64,000 bases of DNA from an uncultured Propionibacteriaceae bacterium (GTDB lineage: Bacteria; Actinomycetota; Actinomycetes; Propionibacteriales; Propionibacteriaceae), in assembly GCA_937926975.1 (NCBI GenBank), contig CALBCJ010000011.1:199917-263916 (forward strand), read 5' to 3'. Position 1 is the first letter of the stretch; each line of letters opens with the position of its first letter. Below, piece by piece: positions 58,859 to 64,000 of the stretch. The position numbers were made by a program, and so were the translations under genes. Below the pieces are notes generated by a model. That model had not been told where the DNA came from, searched no databases, and saw only the letters and a program-made list of their open reading frames with translations.

Positions 58859-59914
58859 GTGAGTCGTACCCTGCGGGCCAACCTGCTCCTTCTGGTGACC
58901 GCCGCGATCTGGGGCTCGGCGTTCGTCGCGCAGTGGCTGGGCGCCGAGGAGACCGGCCCGGCCTCGTTCAACGCGGCCCGCAACCTGCTGGGCTCGCTGG
59001 CGCTGCTGCCGGTGGTGATCGGCTTCGACCGGGTCGGCAAGGTGGGCCGGGAGCAGCGCCGTACGCTGTGGCGGCAGGCCTGGAAGCCGGGGGTGCTGGC
59101 CGGCAGCGTGCTCACCGGCGGCACCCTGCTGCAGCAGGCTGGCCTGGAGTACACGACGGCCGGCAACGCCAGCTTCATCACCGGGCTGTACCTGGTCTTC
59201 ATCCCGCTGGCGTCGGTGCTGCTGCGGGTACGGACCAGTGGCTGGACCTGGGTGGCGGTGGTGCTGGCCCTGGCTGGGCTGTACCTGCTGAGCATCCGGG
59301 AAGGCCTCCACATCAACACCGGCGATCTGCTGGTGCTGGTCTGCTCCTTCTTCTGGACCGCCCACATCCTGGTGATCGACCGGGTCGGCAGCCGGGTCGA
59401 CTCGATCCGGCTGTGCGTGGTGCAGTTCGCCACCTGCTCGGCGATCAGCACCCTGCTGGCGCTGGTCTTCGAGACCCACCCGTTCAGCGGCCTGGTCGAG
59501 GCGGCGGTCCCGCTGGCGTACACCGCCTTCTTGTCGACCGGGGTCGGCTTCACCCTGCAGGCCATCGCGCAGCGCGACGCGAAGGCCGCCCACGCCGCGA
59601 TCATCATGAGCCTGGAGACAGTCTTCGGCGCTGTCGCCGGGGTCTTGTGGCTGGCCGAGCGGATGGACCTGCGGGGCGTCACCGGCTGCGCCCTGATGCT
59701 GGCCGCGGTGATCGTGGCCCAGTTGGGGAACCTGCCCAAGCCCCAGCCGGGCGAGCCGGCTGACAGGGCTAGGCACCTCGTCGGTGCCCCGAGATGGCCG
59801 AGCGGCTCGGTGGAGTGTCGGTCTTCGGCGGGGGTGACGTGCCGTACGACGTGGCCTGGGGGCGCCCCCAGAACTGACCGGTTCCGCTTGGTCGCCCTTA
59901 GGATTGAGTGGTGA
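58859..59914 (+). CDS. DMT (EamA) family transporter
   Basis: A 351-residue membrane protein with two EamA repeats, about ten helices. LLLVTAAIWGSAFVAQWLGAEETGPASFNAARNLLGSLALLP begins the first repeat. The second begins at GDLLVLVCSFFWTAHILVIDRVG and ends with AAHAAIIMSLETVFGAVAGVLWLAERMDLRGVTGCALMLAAV. Typical members have ~300 residues; here ~50 extra hydrophilic residues run past the last helix and overlap the dprE1 start. EamA proteins export amino acids or metabolites, and some flip lipid-linked sugars. The link to dprE1 suggests the second role as a hypothesis. Confidence 0.88.
   Translation: MSRTLRANLLLLVTAAIWGSAFVAQWLGAEETGPASFNAARNLLGSLALLPVVIGFDRVGKVGREQRRTLWRQAWKPGVLAGSVLTGGTLLQQAGLEYTTAGNASFITGLYLVFIPLASVLLRVRTSGWTWVAVVLALAGLYLLSIREGLHINTGDLLVLVCSFFWTAHILVIDRVGSRVDSIRLCVVQFATCSAISTLLALVFETHPFSGLVEAAVPLAYTAFLSTGVGFTLQAIAQRDAKAAHAAIIMSLETVFGAVAGVLWLAERMDLRGVTGCALMLAAVIVAQLGNLPKPQPGEPADRARHLVGAPRWPSGSVECRSSAGVTCRTTWPGGAPRTDRFRLVALRIEW
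59899..59904 (+). promoter_or_regulatory. -10 box of leaderless dprE1 promoter
   Basis: TAGGAT ends 6 nt before GTG 59911, inside the tail of the DMT gene, so dprE1-dprE2 may be transcribed separately from it. Confidence 0.5.
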
Positions 59915-61308
59915 GCATCTCCACGCGATCGCAGCGCTTGTCTGGATGGGGACGGACGGCCGCCACGGGCGCCCACCTGCTTCGTCCCACTGAGCCCGAG
60001 GTGGTGATCGACGCGGTGGCGGCGGTCGCCGGGGCTAGCAGCGGGCCGCTGCGCCGCGGGGTCGTGGCGCGCGGGCTGGGCCGCAGCTACGGTGACGTGG
60101 CCCAGAACTGCGGCGGGATGGTGATCGACACCACCGGGCTCGACCGGGTGCTCCAGATCGACCCGGACGCGGCCACGGTCACGGTCGAGCCGGGGGTCTC
60201 GCTCGACCGGCTGATCCGGGTGGTCCTCCCGTACGGGCTGTGGATCCCGGTGCTGCCCGGCACCCGGCAGGTCACCGTCGGCGGCGCGATCGGCTGCGAC
60301 ATCCACGGCAAGAACCACCACAGCGCCGGCAGCTTCGGCAACCACGTCCGCTCGATGCGGCTGCTGGTCGCCGACGGGCGGGTGCTGGACCTCACCCCGG
60401 ACGGCACCCCGGACGACCCGGACGCCAGCATCTTCTGGGCCACCGTCGGCGGCGCCGGGCTGACCGGCTTCATCCTGGAGGCCACCCTCGGGCTGGAGCG
60501 GGTGGAGTCGGCGTACTTCGTCGCCGACGGGGTCGTGACCCGGTCCCTGGACGAGACGATCGAGGTCCACTCCGACGGCTCGGAGGCCCGCTACCCGTAC
60601 AGCTCGGCCTGGTTCGACGCGATCTCGGCGCCGCCGAAGCTGGGCCGGGCCGCGATCAGCCGCGGGCACATCGCCAGCCTCGACGAGCTGCCGGCCAGGC
60701 TGCGCCGCGACCCGCTGCACTTCGACGCCAAGCCGCTGCTCACCCTGCCCGACATCTTCCCGAACGGGCTGGCGAACAAGCTGACCTTCTCGGTGCTCGG
60801 CTCGCTCTGGTACGCGAAGAGCGGGAGCTACACCAGCCAGGTGCAGAGCCTGACCGCCTTCTACCACCCGCTGGACCTGTTCGGCGAGTGGAACCGGGCG
60901 TACGGGCCGGCCGGCTTCCTGCAGTACCAGTTCGTGGTGCCGCCGGCCGCGGTCGACGAGTTCCGCTCCCTGGTGCGTGACATCCAGCGCAGCGGGCACT
61001 ACTCGTTCCTCAACGTCTTCAAGCTCTTCGGTCCGGGCAACCGGGCCCCGCTGTCGTACCCGATGCCGGGCTGGAACGTCTGCGTCGACTTCCCGATCAA
61101 GCCGGGCCTGTCGACCTTCTTGAACCGGATGGACGCCCGGGTGCTCGAGTTCGGCGGGCGGCTGTACGTGGCGAAGGACTCCCGGACCAGCGCCGAGACC
61201 TTCCACGCCATGTACCCCCAGATCGACCAGTGGCGCGCGGTCCGGCGCCGGGTCGACCCCCACGCTGTGTTCGCCTCAGACCTGGCCCGACGACTGGAGC
61301 TGCTGTGA
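59911..61308 (+). CDS. dprE1: Decaprenylphosphoryl-beta-D-ribose 2'-oxidase
   Basis: FAD enzyme that oxidises the 2'-OH of decaprenylphosphoryl ribose, the first half of the epimerisation to the arabinose donor of cell-wall arabinan. The 465 residues have the vanillyl-alcohol-oxidase fold: RGLGRSYGDVAQNCGG and VTVGGAIGCDIHGKNHHSAGSFGNHV bind FAD. The C-terminal PGWNVCVDFPIKPG keeps the cysteine that is covalently hit by benzothiazinones in mycobacteria (Cys387 there). AKDSRTSAETFHAMYP matches mycobacterial DprE1 closely. It overlaps dprE2 by GTGA. Such enzymes act in the membrane-associated periplasm or inner leaflet. Confidence 0.94.
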   Translation: MSISTRSQRLSGWGRTAATGAHLLRPTEPEVVIDAVAAVAGASSGPLRRGVVARGLGRSYGDVAQNCGGMVIDTTGLDRVLQIDPDAATVTVEPGVSLDRLIRVVLPYGLWIPVLPGTRQVTVGGAIGCDIHGKNHHSAGSFGNHVRSMRLLVADGRVLDLTPDGTPDDPDASIFWATVGGAGLTGFILEATLGLERVESAYFVADGVVTRSLDETIEVHSDGSEARYPYSSAWFDAISAPPKLGRAAISRGHIASLDELPARLRRDPLHFDAKPLLTLPDIFPNGLANKLTFSVLGSLWYAKSGSYTSQVQSLTAFYHPLDLFGEWNRAYGPAGFLQYQFVVPPAAVDEFRSLVRDIQRSGHYSFLNVFKLFGPGNRAPLSYPMPGWNVCVDFPIKPGLSTFLNRMDARVLEFGGRLYVAKDSRTSAETFHAMYPQIDQWRAVRRRVDPHAVFASDLARRLELL

Positions 61309-62066
61309 TCAACGCCACGGGGAATCCTCAGACCATTTTGCTGCTGGGCGGTAGCTCGGAGATCGGGCTCGCCATTGTCACCGAGTACCTCAAGCAGGGC
61401 CCGGCCCGGGTCATCCTGGCGACCCGGCCTGGCGACCCGGAGCGGGACCGGGCGGCGGGTGACCTGACGGCTGCCGGCGCCACCGCGGTGGAGCGGGTCG
61501 ACTTCGACGCGGCCGACAGCGCGTCGCACCCGTCGATCATCGAGCAGGCCTGGTCGTACGGTGACGTGGATGTCGCGATCGTCGCCTGGGGGCTGCTCGG
61601 AGACGCCGAGCGGCTGTGGCAGGACCAGCGGATGGCGGTCGACTTCGTCGGGGTCAACTACACCGGCGCGGTCAGCATCGGCGTGCTGCTCGGTCAGCGG
61701 ATGAAGCAGCAGGGCCACGGGCAGATCATCGTGATGTCGAGCGTGGCGGGGGAGCGGGTGCGGCGCTCGAACTTCGTGTACGGGTCGACGAAGGCCGGGC
61801 TGGACTCGTTCTACCTCAACCTCGGTGAGGCGCTGGCCCCGTACGGGCCGAAGGTGCTGGTGGTGCGGCCGGGGATGGTCCGGACCCGGATGTCGGCCCA
61901 CATGAGGGAGGCGCCGCTGACGGTCGACAAGGAGGAGGTGGCCGAGCTGGTGGTGCGCTCCGCCACCGCCGGCAAGGAGCTGGTCTGGGCACCGCCGGCG
62001 TTCCGGCTGGTGATGCTGGTTCTCAAGCACATCCCGCGCCCGATCTTCAAGAAGCTGCCGATCTAG
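61305..62066 (+). CDS. dprE2: Decaprenylphosphoryl-2-keto-beta-D-erythro-pentose reductase
   Basis: A short-chain dehydrogenase of 253 residues that completes the ribose-to-arabinose epimerisation using NADH. The cofactor motif is LLGGSSEIGLAI, the catalytic triad is seen in VMSSVAGERVRRSNFVYGSTKAGLDSF (Ser, Tyr-x3-Lys), and VVRPGMVRTRMSAHM follows. The C-terminal amphipathic end (LVMLVLKHIPRPIFKKLPI) is shared with mycobacterial DprE2. GTG 61305 overlaps the dprE1 stop, so the two are made together. Confidence 0.94.
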   Translation: MINATGNPQTILLLGGSSEIGLAIVTEYLKQGPARVILATRPGDPERDRAAGDLTAAGATAVERVDFDAADSASHPSIIEQAWSYGDVDVAIVAWGLLGDAERLWQDQRMAVDFVGVNYTGAVSIGVLLGQRMKQQGHGQIIVMSSVAGERVRRSNFVYGSTKAGLDSFYLNLGEALAPYGPKVLVVRPGMVRTRMSAHMREAPLTVDKEEVAELVVRSATAGKELVWAPPAFRLVMLVLKHIPRPIFKKLPI

Positions 62067-62101
62067 CCCGTCGACGTCGCAGGGGAAGGAGGCTGCCAGC
62101 G

Positions 62102-62383
62102 ATGGTTTCTTCACAGCGCGCGCAGCCGATGACGGATGTCTTGCACGCCCTGAGCCGGGCCGGCGAGCCGTGCTGGGGGCTGGGCCTGGTCCGTGACACC
62201 GGCTGGCCGGTGGAGGTGGTCTGCCGGGCCCTGGAGAAGCTCGAGCTGTCGGGGCTGGCCGGCTCCTGCTGGCAGGAGAGCCCGGACGGCCCGAGACGAC
62301 GGCTGTACTTCCTGACTCCAGCAGGGCGGGCGCTCCTGCAGCCCCGGCTGGAGCCGGCTGACAGAGACTGGGCGGTCTCGTGA
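62102..62383 (+). CDS. PadR-like winged-helix regulator
   Basis: A 93-residue protein consisting of one winged-helix domain: VLHALSRAGEPCWGLGLVRDTGWPVEVVCRALEKLELSGLAGSCWQ, then the wing with RRRLYFLTPAGRALL. It lacks the usual N-terminal methionine-rich PadR opening and the long C-terminal helix. ATG 62102 has a strong GGAAGGAGG site at 62084-62092. It overlaps the next gene by 4 bp; paired PadR-like regulator and membrane protein genes of this kind occur often, and the membrane protein is probably its output. Confidence 0.82.
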   Translation: MVSSQRAQPMTDVLHALSRAGEPCWGLGLVRDTGWPVEVVCRALEKLELSGLAGSCWQESPDGPRRRLYFLTPAGRALLQPRLEPADRDWAVS

Positions 62384-62901
62384 GCCGGTTCGTGGAGACA
62401 CTGGTTCCCGCCGACCAGCGGGACCGCTACCGGGAGGAGTGGCAGTCGAACCGGGCAGAGGCGCCCGAGCTTGGGATCGCGGTCCGGGAGGTCGACTCGG
62501 CGGCGCTGGCGACCGCGTCCCGGCTGCGGGTGCGGTGGCTCGGGCAGGTGCTGTTCTTCAGGCGGAGCGCGCTGGGCGGGGTTGTCGCCTGGCTGCTGTG
62601 CCTGCCGCTGGTGCTCGTGACCTGGTTTCACCCGCTGCTCTTCCTGCTGCTGCAGGTGTACGTGATCACCCAGGTCGGTCAGCGGCGGGTGCTGGCTGGG
62701 CTGCTGGTGAGCCAGGTGCTGTCGGTCGTGCTTACCTTCTGGTCGTGGGGAGTGGCTTTCGGGAGTGCCGAGGCCAACCGGCCCGCGCCCTGGTACGCCG
62801 AGTCCTGGTGGGTGTTTCCGCTGGGCTGGGCGCTGAGTACGGCGGGGTTCTGGGCTCTGGCCGCCTGGCAGTCTCGGCCGGGGCGGCACGCTCCGCGGTA
62901 G
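62380..62901 (+). CDS. Membrane protein paired with the PadR-like regulator
   Basis: A 173-residue protein. The N-terminal ~50 residues are cytoplasmic (LVPADQRDRYREEWQSNRAEA is reminiscent of the entry segment of other PadR-associated membrane proteins). Four hydrophobic segments follow, starting with ALGGVVAWLLCLPLVLVTWF. I know no function for this family. GTG 62380 lies within the regulator stop (GTGA), so translation is coupled. It converges on the acyltransferase-domain gene with 6 bp between. Confidence 0.75.
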   Translation: MSRFVETLVPADQRDRYREEWQSNRAEAPELGIAVREVDSAALATASRLRVRWLGQVLFFRRSALGGVVAWLLCLPLVLVTWFHPLLFLLLQVYVITQVGQRRVLAGLLVSQVLSVVLTFWSWGVAFGSAEANRPAPWYAESWWVFPLGWALSTAGFWALAAWQSRPGRHAPR

Positions 62902-62907
62902 CCGGGG

Positions 62908-63822
62908 TCAGCTAGGCGGCGGCAGCGGGAGCCAGCCGACGCGGGCCTCGATGTGGCCTCCGGCGTCCAGCAGGTCCAGCATCCCCCGCTGCAGGGCCGT
63001 GTCGCGGGGGAGCCGGGACCGGTCGGTGCCGGGGGCCCGGAACACGAAGTCGAGCGCGGCCTGGTCACACGGACGGGACTGGTCCAGCAAGGTGAAACGC
63101 TGCTGGAACCGGGCGATGTTGGAGCCCGGCAGCATCGTCGCCAGCTGCGGGTCGAGCAGCCAGGAGTCACAGACCGCCACCCGGTACGGCCCGTGCTCGG
63201 GGAAGTGCCGGGTGTAGAAGTCGGCGGCCCGCTGCAGGGACTCGTCGACCCGCTCGGGGGTCAGCGGCCCGCTCTCGGGAATGTGGGTGTCGAGCACCAC
63301 GCTCCCGGTGGTGGCCGGCAGCCCGGCGGCCCGCAGCAGCTCGGCGGGCTGGGTCAGGGTGTGCAGGTTGAGCTGCAGGCGGCCCTGGTCGAAGAGGACT
63401 CCGCGCAGGTGGGCCTGCAACCAGACCTGCCGCTCGAAGCAGCGCAGCCCGTACGAGCGGTAGGCGATCCGGACGTGGCGGCCCAGGTCAGCCATCGTGG
63501 CTCGTGAGATGTCCGGGTCGATCCCGCGCCGGGCGTGGGCAGCGAGCGTGTCGGCGAGGACCCCGGCCATGACCACGACGTAGAACCAGCGCTCGGTGGC
63601 TGGCAGGTCCCGGTCGCGGAGCGGGTCGAACCGCTCCGGCAGGTCGACCAGCCCGAAGCCACGCGGCACCTCCATCTGCTGGCGGACCCGCCCAGCCAGC
63701 TCGTCGCGCTGCCGGGCCAGCCCCGGGTCTCGGGCGATCCCCTGGGCCGCCTCGACCACCTCGGCGGTGTCAGCAGCGTCCAGGTCGAACCAGTCGCAGG
63801 CCTGCGCCACCGAGATCGTCAT
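62908..63822 (-). CDS. Acyltransferase domain-containing protein (NAT_N / GNAT_C type)
   Basis: A 304-residue soluble protein. The N-terminal ~150 residues form a helical domain (DLGRHVRIAYRSYGLRCFERQVWLQAHLRG). The C-terminal half shows VVLDTHIPESGPLTPERVDESLQRAADFY and VAVCDSWLLDPQLATMLPGSNIARFQQRF, conserved in a group of actinobacterial proteins annotated as acyltransferase-domain proteins of the GNAT_C type. Neither substrate nor activity is known. The ATG at 63822 has a TAGCGT box 8 nt upstream. It has no evident link to the dprE genes. Confidence 0.8.
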   Translation of the reverse strand: MTISVAQACDWFDLDAADTAEVVEAAQGIARDPGLARQRDELAGRVRQQMEVPRGFGLVDLPERFDPLRDRDLPATERWFYVVVMAGVLADTLAAHARRGIDPDISRATMADLGRHVRIAYRSYGLRCFERQVWLQAHLRGVLFDQGRLQLNLHTLTQPAELLRAAGLPATTGSVVLDTHIPESGPLTPERVDESLQRAADFYTRHFPEHGPYRVAVCDSWLLDPQLATMLPGSNIARFQQRFTLLDQSRPCDQAALDFVFRAPGTDRSRLPRDTALQRGMLDLLDAGGHIEARVGWLPLPPPS

Positions 63823-63830
63823 AACCCCCG

Positions 63831-63836
63831 ACGCTA
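63831..63836 (-). promoter_or_regulatory. -10 box of leaderless acyltransferase-domain gene promoter
   Basis: Minus-strand TAGCGT ends 8 nt before the ATG at 63822. The remaining gap up to 63929 shows nothing I recognise. Confidence 0.45.
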
Positions 63837-63929
63837 GCGGAGGACCCTGAGTGGCCGGCCGCCAGTGGTCACGGTGGAGCGTGCTGTCCGTGCTGTGCGG
63901 GGCGCGGTGGTAGTGGACCCCCGCTGGGG

Positions 63930-64000
63930 CTAGCTGGGCCGGGGTCGGTTGGGGACGATGACGGACTGGAGCTCGCCGACGGGCATGTGGCGGGACCCGG
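63930..64000 (-). CDS. Possible C-terminal end of a gene running into the window (partial)
   Basis: The minus strand has an open frame entering at 64000 and ending at a TAG (63932-63930), with the end GSRHMPVGELQSVIVPNRPRPS. It reads protein-like, but only about 23 residues are visible and I do not recognise a family. It could also be an accidental open frame. Confidence 0.3.
   Translation of the reverse strand, partial: GSRHMPVGELQSVIVPNRPRPS

Noticed and set aside
59790..59850. A tRNA-like stretch (GAGATGGCCGAGCGGCTCGG) that resembles the D-arm region of Ser/Leu tRNAs
   Set aside because: No matching acceptor stem or TTCGAATCC-type T-loop can be found, and the stretch lies in the reading frame of the transporter tail.

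Overview
The window is a contiguous piece of a high-G+C Gram-positive (Actinomycetota) chromosome. Signs are the strong G/C third-position bias, many GTG starts, and several actinobacterial gene neighbourhoods: fdxA-dapC, dapD/dapE, glgA/glgC divergent, O-methyltransferase/tatB/mrp/DUF1003/CBS, glnA2/glnE and dprE1-dprE2. The actinobacterial ferredoxin, the DapD type and the type A RNase P RNA agree. A member of the Propionibacteriales is my best guess, but only an inference. The region is mostly core chromosome. I see no CRISPR array, rRNA or convincing tRNA.

Layout. 1-4.9 kb: 3' part of transketolase, a VanW-domain protein, SppA and a stand-alone TfoX C-terminal domain. 5-8 kb: proton-translocating transhydrogenase (pntA fused alpha, pntB). 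8.1-13.8 kb: a five-gene peptide/nickel-type ABC importer operon. 13.8-15 kb: a small accessory island of lower G+C with an NYN-domain protein and a decayed IS630-family transposase. 15-17 kb: a large membrane-anchored VanW/peptidoglycan-binding protein. 16.9-21.4 kb: ferredoxin and the succinylase-branch lysine/diaminopimelate genes dapC, dapD and dapE, with a lysozyme-like membrane protein between dapC and dapD. 21.4-26.4 kb: phosphatase, LOG-family protein, small DivIVA-like protein, DUF3117 protein, and glycogen genes glgA/glgC. 26.5-33.1 kb: O-methyltransferase, dapA, tatB, ThrE-like exporter, Mrp, DUF1003 and CBS/MgtE-N proteins. 33.1-40.5 kb: CoA-ester lyase, stress protein, MFS transporter, psd-pssA phospholipid genes, TrpB2 and an Xaa-Pro aminopeptidase. 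40.6-45.3 kb: zinc-ribbon coiled-coil protein, RNB ribonuclease, RNase P RNA (rnpB), methionine aminopeptidase and a DUF2510 protein. 45.4-48.4 kb: a TetR / MFS remnant / PEP-utilising enzyme cassette related to rifampicin phosphotransferase. 48.5-53.4 kb: glnA2, a sterol-carrier family protein and glnE. 53.4-58.8 kb: DUF2207 membrane protein, a damaged ABC exporter (ATPase fused in frame to permease) and its divergent NarL-type two-component system. 58.8-62.1 kb: DMT transporter with dprE1-dprE2. 62.1-63.8 kb: PadR-like regulator, membrane protein and an acyltransferase-domain protein.

How the genes work together. dapA, dapC, dapD and dapE supply meso-diaminopimelate for peptidoglycan and lysine. 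DprE1/DprE2 make the arabinose donor for cell-wall arabinan, and Psd/PssA make phosphatidylethanolamine. GlgC/GlgA supply ADP-glucose-based glycogen or maltose-1-phosphate. GlnE adenylylates the main glutamine synthetase, while the neighbouring GlnA2 lacks the target tyrosine. PntAB links the proton gradient to NADPH.

Two themes stand out. First, at least 23 genes have a TAnnnT-like hexamer ending only 6-8 nt before the start codon, so leaderless transcription seems to be the dominant mode here. Second, there are several decay scars: the IS630 remnant, the MFS remnant, the ABC ATPase-permease fusion lacking Walker B glutamate, and a response regulator carrying a net 24-nt insertion in its receiver domain. 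The last two are divergent partners, which suggests that one drug/peptide-sensing exporter system is being lost.
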